Assembly: GCA_002684495.1 (NCBI GenBank)
Contig: NYVG01000047.1
Coordinates: 1 to 49,889 of the forward strand
Length of the DNA: 49,889 nucleotides
Direction of reading: 5' to 3'
From: Gammaproteobacteria bacterium
Lineage (GTDB): Bacteria; Pseudomonadota; Gammaproteobacteria; Pseudomonadales; Azotimanducaceae
Made by a program: the position numbers and the translations under genes. Below, one piece after another: positions 9,205 to 17,769 of this stretch. Below the pieces are notes generated by a model. The model saw nothing but the letters and a program-made list of their open reading frames with translations. It did not search any database and was not told where the DNA came from. Each line of letters begins with the position of its first letter. Position 1 is the stretch's first letter.

Positions 9205-9735
9205 ATGACTGAGGAGGTTCGGCCGCGTTGGTTGTCGGTCATTAACTTCCTAATGATTAAAGTAGCGTGGGTGGCCTGTGTGTTAGGCGGCACATTGCCA
9301 GGCGCACTAGTAATCGCCTTGATGTGCGGGCTGTGTTTTTATCAGGGACGTTGGCAACGCGAGCGTAGCTTCGTAGTTGGCTTAGCACTGTTGGGCCTGA
9401 CACTCGACAGCATTTGGATTCACCTAGGTATTCTCGATTTTGGCTCAGGTACCCTGCACTTTGGCAATCTAGCGCTAGCCCCTCTATGGATAATACTTTT
9501 GTGGGTTGCAGTGGGCCTATCGCTTTTCGAAGCTCTGAGCTTTTTCGTTCGAAGACCCATCCTAGGCGCGGTTATCGTCGGTGCGGCTGCGCCTTTATCA
9601 TACTCGACAGGCGCGCAATTTGGCGCAGTAGTTATACCCTCCACCGCAATGTTGATGGTGATAGCCCTAGTTTGGGTGGTAGTGTTCGGTATAGTTTTTG
9701 AACTTGCGAGGCGCGCGCAAAACGCCGAGCTTTAA
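9205..9735 (+). CDS. DUF2878 integral membrane protein
   Basis: 176 aa with about five or six hydrophobic helices. It shows the family signature blocks: an N-terminal INFLMIKVAWVACVLGG, a central LAPLWIILLWVAVGLSL and AAPLSYSTGAQFGAV near residue 135. Inner-membrane protein of unknown function. The family repeatedly occurs beside amine-oxidase-like FAD proteins and DUF1295 proteins, as here. It lies 60 bases after the FAD protein and 20 bases before the histidine kinase on the same strand. Confidence 0.8.
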   Translation: MTEEVRPRWLSVINFLMIKVAWVACVLGGTLPGALVIALMCGLCFYQGRWQRERSFVVGLALLGLTLDSIWIHLGILDFGSGTLHFGNLALAPLWIILLWVAVGLSLFEALSFFVRRPILGAVIVGAAAPLSYSTGAQFGAVVIPSTAMLMVIALVWVVVFGIVFELARRAQNAEL

Positions 9736-9755
9736 AATGGAAACGAATACGCAGC

Positions 9756-11054
9756 ATGAGGATTCGCAACACAGGGTTGGTCGCAAAGTTAGGGCGCGTA
9801 TTGGTCCTACAAGTGGCATTAATCAGCGTCACCGTAGCCGCGGGTATCTATGTAACCAATACCATTGTCCAAGACTCGCTGGTTAACGAGGCGTTGGAAA
9901 ATGAAGCTGCGCACTTTTGGAATCTATACCAACAGAACCCGCAACAGGCGCTCCCCAATACCGCGAATATGTTGGGGTACTTGGCGACAGATGGGCAAAT
10001 GGCAGCGGTGCCGGGGCAATTTCACGACTATGCGCCGGGTTATGTTGGTCGAGTACAGTTTGGCGATGCCGAGCCGATACTTTACGTCACCGAGTTCGAT
10101 CAAGCGCGTCTGTACCTAATATTCGCCAGTGAAAACGTTTCGGAACTTGCATTCTTTTTCGGCATTCTGCCGCTCTCCATCGCATTGGTATTTATTTATG
10201 GCTTGTCGTTCTTAACCTACCGACTATCGCATCGAGCAATCTCGCCCATTGTGCAGCTCGCTGATTATTTGGAACGATTTCCGTTTGAAAAAGCGTCCCA
10301 TGCGACCTCTGCCCAGGATTTACAAAAGCTGCGTACCTTAGCCAATGCTGAAGTAGACGTGATGATTGACGCGATCGACAGCTTTACTGAGCGATTGGAC
10401 GCCTATATTGAGCGTGAAAGAATCTTCACCCGCGACGCGAGTCACGAATTGCGCACTCCTATTGCAGTCTTTAAGGGTTCGTTAGACCTTTTGCAAAGGC
10501 AATCTGAGCGGCCTCAGGAAGATTTACGGGCGCTCGCGCGCATGCGCCGAACGGTAGAAGACATGGAAGGATTAATTCAAACCCTCCTGTTGTTGGCGCG
10601 TGGAGAAGAACTGCAGCAGCCCGGTGTGCGGGTGCGCTTGAATGATCTGATACCCGACCTAATTGATCAGGTTGCACCCTTGGCAACGGATCGAGGAATC
10701 AAACTAGTATTAGTGGAATCTGCCGAACTTTGGGTGCAAGCACCGGATCGAGTAGTGCAGATTTTGTTGATCAATCTACTGCGTAATGGCATCAGCTATA
10801 CACCAGAAGGGCAGGTGCAGGTGGAAATTCAGAATAAGGCGGTGACCGTTAAAGACACTGGCATCGGCATGACATCCAGTGAGCTGAGTCAGGCCTTTGA
10901 GCCGTTCTACCGCAGTGAACGTGGTCGCTCGAATAGCCCAGGGCATGGCTTGGGCTTATCGATCGTGCGTCGTTTGGTGCATCAGTTTGAGTGGAAGATC
11001 AGCGTTCAGAGTAACGTTGGAGAGGGTACAGAAGTCACCATTAACTTTGCTTAG
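9756..11054 (+). CDS. Sensor histidine kinase
   Basis: 432 aa inner-membrane sensor kinase. Transmembrane helices at about 13-37 and 132-155 flank a roughly 95-residue periplasmic sensing domain of no recognised type. A short HAMP-like linker leads to the phosphoacceptor H230 (DASHELRTP). The ATPase domain has an N-box (LLRNGISYTPEG, N344), G1 (DTGIGM, D367) and G2 (GHGLGLSIV). All catalytic motifs look intact. It follows DUF2878 by 20 bases, so the kinase is expressed with the FAD-protein operon. The only response regulator nearby (12495-13199) is on the opposite strand beyond the photolyase, and is its likely partner. Confidence 0.93.
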   Translation: MRIRNTGLVAKLGRVLVLQVALISVTVAAGIYVTNTIVQDSLVNEALENEAAHFWNLYQQNPQQALPNTANMLGYLATDGQMAAVPGQFHDYAPGYVGRVQFGDAEPILYVTEFDQARLYLIFASENVSELAFFFGILPLSIALVFIYGLSFLTYRLSHRAISPIVQLADYLERFPFEKASHATSAQDLQKLRTLANAEVDVMIDAIDSFTERLDAYIERERIFTRDASHELRTPIAVFKGSLDLLQRQSERPQEDLRALARMRRTVEDMEGLIQTLLLLARGEELQQPGVRVRLNDLIPDLIDQVAPLATDRGIKLVLVESAELWVQAPDRVVQILLINLLRNGISYTPEGQVQVEIQNKAVTVKDTGIGMTSSELSQAFEPFYRSERGRSNSPGHGLGLSIVRRLVHQFEWKISVQSNVGEGTEVTINFA

Positions 11055-11062
11055 CGACGGGG

Positions 11063-12475
11063 TTAGGTCAGGGTCGCCCGCATGCGTTTCCATGCTGCCA
11101 GAGTCGCATCCCGCGCTACAGAAAGATCAACAATCGGTTTCACATAGTGCGATGTGTCCGTGTACTGCCAAGGCGTGAACACAGACTTACCCTGGGCATT
11201 CGCCAGCTCAGGGATGTGCGCGCGCACAAAAGTGCCGCTGGGGTCGAAGCGTTCTGCCTGCCTGATTGGGTTGAACATGCGGAAATAGGGCACCGCGTCT
11301 GTGCCGGTAGAAGCGCTCCACTGCCAGCCGCCGTTGTTCGCAGCTAAATCACCGTCAACCAAGTTTTGCATAAAGTAGCGCTCGCCCTCGCGCCAGTTGA
11401 TAAAAAGGTGTTTGACGAGGAATTGCGAGGTCACCATGCGCAGTCGGTTATGCATCCAGCCGCTGGTGTTGAGTTGGCGCATGCCTGCATCAACAAGGGG
11501 AAAGCCTGTTTTCCCAGCTTGCCAGCGCTCCAGCCATTCCGGATTGTGGTTCCATTCAAGTTTCTCGGTTTCACGACGAAACGCCTCTCCGCGGCTCAAT
11601 CTGGGATTGGCGGCGAGAATATGGTTGTAGAACTCTCGCCAAATAAGTTCGCTAACCCAAGTGTCGACACCCTCATTGCCGCCATGCAGGCGGTTTTCAT
11701 TAGCACTGTAGGCCGCATAAAGACATTGGCCCACAGAAATGCTCCCGTTTACCAGGTGTGGGGACAGTTGGCTGGTGCCTGGTTGCTCGGGTAAGTCACG
11801 ATGTTTGCTGTAGAGGGTGGCGCGTGACTGCAAGAAATTGCTCAAACACTTTTTTGCGGCAGCTTCCCCGGCCTCCCATAATTCGGCGCCAAAAGTTTTT
11901 ACGATACCGCCAACGTTATTGGGCGTTTGCTCTGGCTCCACAGCTGGTCCCTGGGATTTTGGTGGGGGCAGTGGTGGATTGGGTAGCGCCAATGGGTGCG
12001 CAAGCCAGCGTTTTTTGAATGGCGTAAATACCGTATAGCCGCTGCCATCGGGTTTGGTTACCGCATCTGGCGGTAGATGGGTGAAGCTATGGTGACGTTC
12101 ACATTGGATACCAGATTGTGTCAGCGCTGCTTCGACTGTGGCGTCACGACGTTGTTCGTTAAGCGCTATTTCTGCGTTGAAAAATACGCAGTTTGCGCCG
12201 AGTTGTTGTGCGCATTGTCGTATGACTTCGGGTGCTTCGGCGAAAGAATCACAGCCACGAATGACGAGTTTTATCCCTAGTTGAGCCAACTGCTGACTGA
12301 CGCAATCTACACTGCGTAGAGTCAGAGCCACACGCCACGGCGACATATCATGACGTTGCCACTGGGTTGCATCGACAAGAAATACGCAGGTGGTCGGCCC
12401 TCGTAGACAGGCCGCGTGCAGTGCCGGATTGTCATTGACGCGCAGGTCGCTACGCAACCAAACCAGTTGTCTCAT
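11063..12475 (-). CDS. phrB: Deoxyribodipyrimidine photolyase (CPD class I type)
   Basis: Repairs UV-induced cyclobutane pyrimidine dimers in DNA using visible light and FADH-. The 470 aa equal the length of E. coli Phr. The N-terminal Rossmann-like antenna-binding domain starts LVWLRSDLRVNDNPAL. The C-terminal FAD domain carries WVSELIWREFYNHILAANP, MRQLNTSGWMHNRLRMV, and DGDLAANNGGWQWSASTGTD with the tryptophan that starts electron transfer to FAD. It lies 20 bases downstream of the response regulator on the same strand, suggesting an RR-phr operon. It converges with the kinase gene, with 8 bases between the stops. Confidence 0.95.
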   Translation of the reverse strand: MRQLVWLRSDLRVNDNPALHAACLRGPTTCVFLVDATQWQRHDMSPWRVALTLRSVDCVSQQLAQLGIKLVIRGCDSFAEAPEVIRQCAQQLGANCVFFNAEIALNEQRRDATVEAALTQSGIQCERHHSFTHLPPDAVTKPDGSGYTVFTPFKKRWLAHPLALPNPPLPPPKSQGPAVEPEQTPNNVGGIVKTFGAELWEAGEAAAKKCLSNFLQSRATLYSKHRDLPEQPGTSQLSPHLVNGSISVGQCLYAAYSANENRLHGGNEGVDTWVSELIWREFYNHILAANPRLSRGEAFRRETEKLEWNHNPEWLERWQAGKTGFPLVDAGMRQLNTSGWMHNRLRMVTSQFLVKHLFINWREGERYFMQNLVDGDLAANNGGWQWSASTGTDAVPYFRMFNPIRQAERFDPSGTFVRAHIPELANAQGKSVFTPWQYTDTSHYVKPIVDLSVARDATLAAWKRMRATLT

Positions 12476-12494
12476 ATAAGTTTACGCAGAGCGG

Positions 12495-13199
12495 CTATTC
12501 AGCAGCGGGTTCGCGTAGGCAGTAGCCTTGGCCCTGGCGGGTTTGCAGTAAAGGCACTTCGAAGGGGCGGTCGATAATACGCCGCAAGTTGTAAATGTGG
12601 CTGCGTAGGGTATCGCTGTCAGGCGGTTCATCCCCCCACAACTCTTTCTCCAACGCCGCCCGGGTGACCACCTTGGGCGATTCTCTAATAAGCACATGCA
12701 GTATGTTGAACAGCGTCCTCGACAACAGTAGGTTTTGTCCGTCTCGCGCAACCTCCATGGTGTCTAAATTCAGCTTCAGGCCACTGACTTCGTATTGTTT
12801 TTCCAAGTGCTGACTACGACGTATGACTGCATCTAAACGAGCCTCCAACTCTGGCATATCAAAGGGCTTTATCAAGTAGTCGTCGGCGCCCGATTCAAAC
12901 CCTTTGAGCTTGTCGTCAAGTTGATCTCTAGCGGTGAGCATGATGATTGGTGTGGTAACAGCGGCGTCATCGCGCAATCTCTGACAAACCGTTAGGCCAT
13001 CTACACCAGGTAACATAATGTCCAAAACGATTGCATCGTAGGTATTGGTAACGCCCAGATGCATGGCGGTAAGACCATCACTGGCATAGTCAACGATGTA
13101 GTTTGAGGCCTCAAGATAAGAGCCAACAGTTTCGGCAAGTTCCTGGTGGTCTTCCACGAGGAGGACACTTCTGCTGGAATTTTTAGCCATATGCGTCAT
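12495..13199 (-). CDS. OmpR/PhoB-family response regulator
   Basis: Cytoplasmic DNA-binding regulator of 234 aa from the ATG at 13199; in-frame TTG 13202 and ATG 13190 are alternatives, and none has a strong ribosome site. The receiver domain has acidic residues in LLVEDHQE, the phosphoacceptor D60 in IVLDIMLPGVDG, the Thr of IIMLTARD and the Lys of DYLIKPFD. The C-terminal winged helix ends with LRSHIYNLRRIIDRPF and LLQTRQGQGYCL. Photolyase follows 20 bases downstream, so light/UV or oxidative stress is a reasonable guess for the signal. Partner kinase: most likely the one at 9756-11054. Confidence 0.93.
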   Translation of the reverse strand: MTHMAKNSSRSVLLVEDHQELAETVGSYLEASNYIVDYASDGLTAMHLGVTNTYDAIVLDIMLPGVDGLTVCQRLRDDAAVTTPIIMLTARDQLDDKLKGFESGADDYLIKPFDMPELEARLDAVIRRSQHLEKQYEVSGLKLNLDTMEVARDGQNLLLSRTLFNILHVLIRESPKVVTRAALEKELWGDEPPDSDTLRSHIYNLRRIIDRPFEVPLLQTRQGQGYCLREPAAE

Positions 13200-13316
13200 C
13201 AATCAAATAGTGATCGAACGACATTGACACAAACCATCAGCCTTGCCAATGGTTTTGCTGAGGCCACCCCGCGCAGGCTTGAGTTAGGGGGTATTCGTCA
13301 ATAAATGTCCATTTTT

Positions 13317-13337
13317 TGTCTATTAAAATTATAGACA
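13317..13337. repeat. 7-bp inverted repeat upstream of the response regulator
   Basis: Perfect arms TGTCTAT (13317-13323) and ATAGACA (13331-13337) are separated by seven A/T bases. The repeat is 118 bases upstream of the response-regulator start and 20 bases past the stop of the S41 gene. In the direction of S41 transcription it is followed by an A-run, not a T-run, so it is not a good intrinsic terminator. It could be a regulator-binding site. Confidence 0.35.
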
Positions 13338-13357
13338 CAGGCATGACCGGTGTTGGA

Positions 13358-15250
13358 TTAAGGCAGCGCAAGTCCTCCCGGAAAGGCGGGCTCGATGATT
13401 CTGCCGGGCTGTTGGTACGAACCAAAACCCACCACTGATGTGGGTGCTGGTGTGCGCCTCGCCATGCCGCTGGGTAGTGCCGGACAGGTGCCCGGGTTGG
13501 CGCGGTACGCGAGTGCAGCACTGAGCATAGCTTCGTTAGGATCGCCCAAAGCCTTGGAAAAATCGTCGTCCACAGCACAACCGGGTACCGGCTCGCCCTC
13601 AACCGTAGCTAGGTTAGATGGTGAAAATCCGTCTGAGTAATCGCCATAACCTTTGGCATTCACGCCTTTAAACTGAACTGTGAAGTACGTGGTGCCGCAA
13701 TTGTCTAATCCGTAAAATCCGTAAGGCTTACCGCAGGTGGTGCTGCCAATTTGAATAACCTCAATATCGATGCCGCGCAAACCATTAATGATGGCTTCCG
13801 ACGCCGAGCAAGTGTTGCTGGTAGTCAGCACATATACTTTTGATAGACCCAAATATGGGAGCGCGATGCCTTGGCTGGCGGAAAATCCCTGCGCCCTATC
13901 GTGGAAGGTGCGAGGATTCAAAGCCTGGCCCGTGACCGGATTAATTGATGGATGCTTATCATTGAACTGTTGCAGTGAAAATGTGCGCCCCGAAGTTGAA
14001 TTCGGACCGGCAATCATAAATGCCATTTCGTTCGCGATATCCAGATACCCGCCGCCGTTATAGCGCAGATCCAACACTAGATCCGTAACATTGCTGTTTT
14101 TTAAGAATGTCACCGCATCGATTAACTCTTGTTCAGCCGTGGCAATGTGATCATTAAAGGTTAGATACCCCACCGCTCCGTTGGCCGTAGTAATCACGTC
14201 GACGTTCTGCACCGGGTCTTTGGTGATCTCAGTGGGCGTCATAGTGATGCTGCGCGGGGTAGAACTGCCTTGGTCTAATACTTCAAATGAATGGGATTGA
14301 CTGGCATCGGCCGGAAAGAAGGCATTATTCAGCGTTTCGGTATCTGAGCCGTTCATTACGTCGACGCCATCGGCGGTAATGATTTCGGCACCGCGGGCCA
14401 ACCCTGCGGCGCTGGCCGGTGAATTGGATTCAACGAAAGCGACGACAATTTTTCTTGGCGCAGCGCTTTGCAATAGAACCCATTGGACGCCATAACCCAC
14501 TGCGATGCCCGACTGCGATAACTGCTTCCATTCCAGAGAATCGTAGGTGAAGTGGTACTGGTCCTTGGGGGCTCCAGAAGGCGTGATGGCGAAGGTTTTC
14601 ATTCGGTCGAAGTAGTCGAGTACTTGGTCAGTGGAGTTGGCGTAGTTGTCTGGATCCACATCGTTGATTTCGTCGTACCACAAATATAGCTCGTTACTGA
14701 TGGATCTTAGCCAGTTATTTTCGTCGGCGAAGCTGCCTTGTTGGTCTGGATAAGTGGATCCGTCGAAAGGGTCTCTACCAGAGCGCGGGACGCCACATGA
14801 ATTCTGATACACGCCTGCAGTTTGAAAGATGCCCTGATCAAAGTCGGTGATCCGATTAACCACAGTCACTGAAATATCCTGGTTGGTGCTTGCTTGGCCG
14901 TCGGATACGGTAACGGAAAACGTATAAACGTTATTTTGGTCAGCATCTCCGGGTGCGTCGTAATTAGGGGTTTCGCGGAAGCGCAATACACCGTTACTGC
15001 TAATGGCAAAGAAGTCGCTGTCGCCACCGCTTAAAGAAAAGCTCAAGGAGTCTCCGTTAGAGTCACTGGCGCTGATGGTGGTGATCGCTGTTTCCCCTTC
15101 GGCAACCGAAAGGCTGCCAGGGTTGCTGATGGTAGGTGCGTTATTGGTTGTGCCTCCACCTCCACCACCTACTGAGCTTGAGCCGCTGCCACCACCGCCA
15201 CCGCAGCTGGCTACAAGGAATAAAGAAGCCACGGCGATGAGTTTATTCAT
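13358..15250 (-). CDS. S41 family (CtpA-like) peptidase lipoprotein, copy 1
   Basis: 630 aa from the ATG at 15250, which has AGGTC upstream; an in-frame start at 15289 would hide the signal peptide. Lipobox LVASC gives a lipidated Cys16, followed by a Gly/Ser-rich linker, then a cadherin-like/Ig-like domain (about 35-130), a linker, a PDZ-like domain (VVAFVESNSPASAAGLARGA) and the S41 protease domain. The Ser-Lys dyad is visible: Ser in NTCSASEAIINGL and Lys in STTCGKPYGFY. Strand LVLDLRYNGGGY is diagnostic. Predicted cell-envelope C-terminal-processing protease. A close tandem paralog lies upstream (15528-17423). Confidence 0.92.
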   Translation of the reverse strand: MNKLIAVASLFLVASCGGGGGSGSSSVGGGGGGTTNNAPTISNPGSLSVAEGETAITTISASDSNGDSLSFSLSGGDSDFFAISSNGVLRFRETPNYDAPGDADQNNVYTFSVTVSDGQASTNQDISVTVVNRITDFDQGIFQTAGVYQNSCGVPRSGRDPFDGSTYPDQQGSFADENNWLRSISNELYLWYDEINDVDPDNYANSTDQVLDYFDRMKTFAITPSGAPKDQYHFTYDSLEWKQLSQSGIAVGYGVQWVLLQSAAPRKIVVAFVESNSPASAAGLARGAEIITADGVDVMNGSDTETLNNAFFPADASQSHSFEVLDQGSSTPRSITMTPTEITKDPVQNVDVITTANGAVGYLTFNDHIATAEQELIDAVTFLKNSNVTDLVLDLRYNGGGYLDIANEMAFMIAGPNSTSGRTFSLQQFNDKHPSINPVTGQALNPRTFHDRAQGFSASQGIALPYLGLSKVYVLTTSNTCSASEAIINGLRGIDIEVIQIGSTTCGKPYGFYGLDNCGTTYFTVQFKGVNAKGYGDYSDGFSPSNLATVEGEPVPGCAVDDDFSKALGDPNEAMLSAALAYRANPGTCPALPSGMARRTPAPTSVVGFGSYQQPGRIIEPAFPGGLALP

Positions 15251-15527
15251 TTGAGACCTGTACCCGAATTCGCGATGTAACGGGTACACAGTAACCGGAG
15301 TGGTATATTTTTGGTATACGTAAAGAATTATTCGAAGCAGTGTCGTTTCGTTAGCGTCGCGAAGATTAGTTTTCAGGCGCGTTAGGGCTTTTAGTCCCAG
15401 CCTGGGTTGCTGTTGGCGCTTGCTCGTGTATGTCAGCCTTTGTATCGCAAAAGCTTAGCGATACAGCGGGCACAGTTACAACAGCGGCGAAAAGCTGTTT
15501 GGTGCTTGGGGCGCGTGCTATTCGTAA

Positions 15528-17423
15528 CTAATTATGGTCCGGCTGGGGCAAAAAAAGCAGCCCGCCCGGAAAGGCCGGTGGGGTGATTCTGTCGAGTTGT
15601 TGGTGCGAACCAAGACCCATCACCGATGTAGGTGCCTGTGCGCGCCTTGCTAAGCGATTTGGTAGTGCGGGGCAGGTGCCGGGATCGGCGTGGTATGCGA
15701 GTGCAGCACTGAGCATGGCCTCGCTAGGGTCGCCTAAGGCCTTGGAGAAGTCGTCATTCACAGAGCAACCGGGTACCGGCTCGCCCTCAACCGTGGTTAG
15801 GTTCGATGGCGAAAAGCCGTCTGTGTAATTGCCAAAACCTTTTGAATTGACGATTTGGTACTGAATGGGTAAGTACGTGGTGCCGCAATTCTCCCAGGGA
15901 TATACGGCATAGGGTTTGCCACAGGTCGTGCTGCCAATCTGGATGACCTCAATATCGACGCCGCGCAGACCATTGATAACCGCCTCCGACGCCGAGCAGG
16001 TTTTGCTGCCGGTCAACACATACACTCTGTCAAGGTTCAGATAGGGAAAGGCTGTGCCCTTCTCCGCAGAATATTTCCCCGAGGCTGTGGTAAAGAAGGG
16101 CATGGGCGTGAGCGTTTCTTTTGTGTTCGGATCCGTCGCCGGGTGTTTGTTATTGGCTTGTTGAGAAAGGAAGGTGCGGCCTGATGTCGCGTTCGGCCCG
16201 GCTACCATGTACGCAAGTTGGCTCGCAATCTCCGCTGCTCCGCCGCCGTTGTAGCGCAGATCCAATACTAGATCGGTGATATTGCGGTCTCTTAACCATA
16301 TCACCGCATTGATCAACGCCTGCTCTGCCTTAGTGATGTGGTCGTTAAAGATAAGGTAGCCCACCAAGCCGCTGGACGTATTGATCACGCTGACATGTGG
16401 TACCGGGTCTTTGGTGATCTCTGTAGGCGTCATAGTGATGCTGTGCGGTCGCGTGCTGCCTTGGTCCAGTACTTCGAACGAGTGCGACTGGCCAGCGGTA
16501 GGAGGATAGAGGGCGGTGTTTAAAGTTGCGGTATCACGGTCGTTGACCATGTCTACTCCATCCGCGGCGATAATCATTGCACCCCGGGACAAGCCTACTG
16601 TACTGGCCGGCGAATTGGGTTCAACAAAAGCCACGACAACTTTCCGTGGCGGAGCTTGTTGCACTACTGACCATGTGACACCGTAGCCAGACTTAACGCC
16701 GAACTGGTCGAACTGTTTCTGTTTCAGAGAATCGACGGCGCCGTGGTACTGATCTTTCTTTTTTCCAGACGAAGTAGTGGCTGAGGTTTTCATCAATCCA
16801 AAGTATTCGCGCACTTGATATGCGGAACTGGCATAGGCGTAAGGGTCTACATCTGCAATTTCGTCGTACCACAAATACCGATCGTGGCTTATCGCTCTGA
16901 GCCAGTTGTTTTCGTCGGCGAAACTGCCTTGTTGATCCGGATAGGTCGAACCATCAAATGAGTCGATGCCGGTACGGGGGTTGCCACATAAATTCTGATA
17001 GACGGAAGCGTCTTGAAAGATTCCCTGCCCAAAATCAGTAAGCTTTTTTACTACGGTAACTGAAACTTCCAGTTTGGATGTGGCCTCGCCATCGGCAACG
17101 CTCACGCTGAAGCTGTAGATGTTGTCTCGGTTTGCGTCAGCGGGTGCGCTGTAGTCGGCCGGCTTTAGAAAGCGCAATACACCGGCGTTGCTGATGGCAA
17201 AAAGGGCGCTGTCCTCACCGCTTAATGAGTAGCTCAAGGAGTCACCGTCAGAGTCACTGGCGCTGATCGTGGTTACGGTCAGTTCACGCCCGGTCACGGC
17301 AACGTCGCCTGGATCGCTTATAATGGGCGGGGTATTTGCCGAAAGTATGCTTTCGGGGGGATTGGAGCCGCCTCCGCAGCCGACAACAGCTAGCAACACG
17401 CAAACCGCGATGAGTCTATTCAT
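15528..17423 (-). CDS. S41 family (CtpA-like) peptidase lipoprotein, copy 2
   Basis: 631 aa paralog of the neighbour at 13358, with the same order: lipobox (VVGC, Cys16), cadherin/Ig-like domain (about 30-125), PDZ-like region (VVAFVEPNSPASTVGLSRGA) and S41 domain. The Ser (KTCSASEAVINGL) and Lys (STTCGKPYAVY) of the catalytic dyad are both kept, as is LVLDLRYNGGGA. Both proteins share the block DSFDGSTYPDQQGSFADENN or a near copy, so the pair arose by tandem duplication. Divergence is concentrated in the linker and in the region before the catalytic Ser, which may reflect different substrates. The 237-bp gap between them could hold a separate promoter. Confidence 0.92.
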   Translation of the reverse strand: MNRLIAVCVLLAVVGCGGGSNPPESILSANTPPIISDPGDVAVTGRELTVTTISASDSDGDSLSYSLSGEDSALFAISNAGVLRFLKPADYSAPADANRDNIYSFSVSVADGEATSKLEVSVTVVKKLTDFGQGIFQDASVYQNLCGNPRTGIDSFDGSTYPDQQGSFADENNWLRAISHDRYLWYDEIADVDPYAYASSAYQVREYFGLMKTSATTSSGKKKDQYHGAVDSLKQKQFDQFGVKSGYGVTWSVVQQAPPRKVVVAFVEPNSPASTVGLSRGAMIIAADGVDMVNDRDTATLNTALYPPTAGQSHSFEVLDQGSTRPHSITMTPTEITKDPVPHVSVINTSSGLVGYLIFNDHITKAEQALINAVIWLRDRNITDLVLDLRYNGGGAAEIASQLAYMVAGPNATSGRTFLSQQANNKHPATDPNTKETLTPMPFFTTASGKYSAEKGTAFPYLNLDRVYVLTGSKTCSASEAVINGLRGVDIEVIQIGSTTCGKPYAVYPWENCGTTYLPIQYQIVNSKGFGNYTDGFSPSNLTTVEGEPVPGCSVNDDFSKALGDPSEAMLSAALAYHADPGTCPALPNRLARRAQAPTSVMGLGSHQQLDRITPPAFPGGLLFLPQPDHN

Positions 17424-17769
17424 TAGTGGTCGGCTTTATTCGGCGCTTTTGTGAGTTGCAGCTGAACAAGTGAGGTCTTATTTCCGGTCTCAGCAGGGTG
17501 AAGTGTGCTCAATGTCGATCAACAAAGATATTCTGTTAGATCTGAAGCTAATTAATCTAACGATTTAGGATAGGCGGTAGGTAAGTGCGGATAAGCGGGG
17601 CTTAGTTTTTGCGTTAGATATGATGGCGGCGCATGTTTCTGTGGTCGGGTTTGGGCGCATCGATGCTTGAGTCGCAAATTGCCTTAGGCAGTCGGGAACG
17701 CTAATCTCTCGGGTTTTAATTCAACAGCTCTTGGTGTCGAAACAAGAATAATAGGGAGCACTAGCGATT
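17424..17769. other. Intergenic region between divergent S41 and Coq4-like genes
   Basis: No gene is seen in these 346 bases. A perfect 7-bp inverted repeat (GTTAGAT at 17535-17541, ATCTAAC at 17555-17561, 13-base AT-rich loop) lies about 115 bases upstream of the S41 start and could be a regulatory site. A GGGAG element at 17752-17756 is rather far (about 13 bases) from the GTG start of the Coq4-like gene. Both flanking genes presumably have their promoters here. Confidence 0.4.

Noticed and set aside
11366-11794. 142-residue plus-strand frame
   Set aside because: It lies entirely antisense to the photolyase gene, whose motifs are intact.
15003-15254. Pro-rich 83-residue frame on the plus strand
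   Set aside because: It is the complement of the Gly/Ser-rich linker and signal peptide of the S41 lipoprotein.
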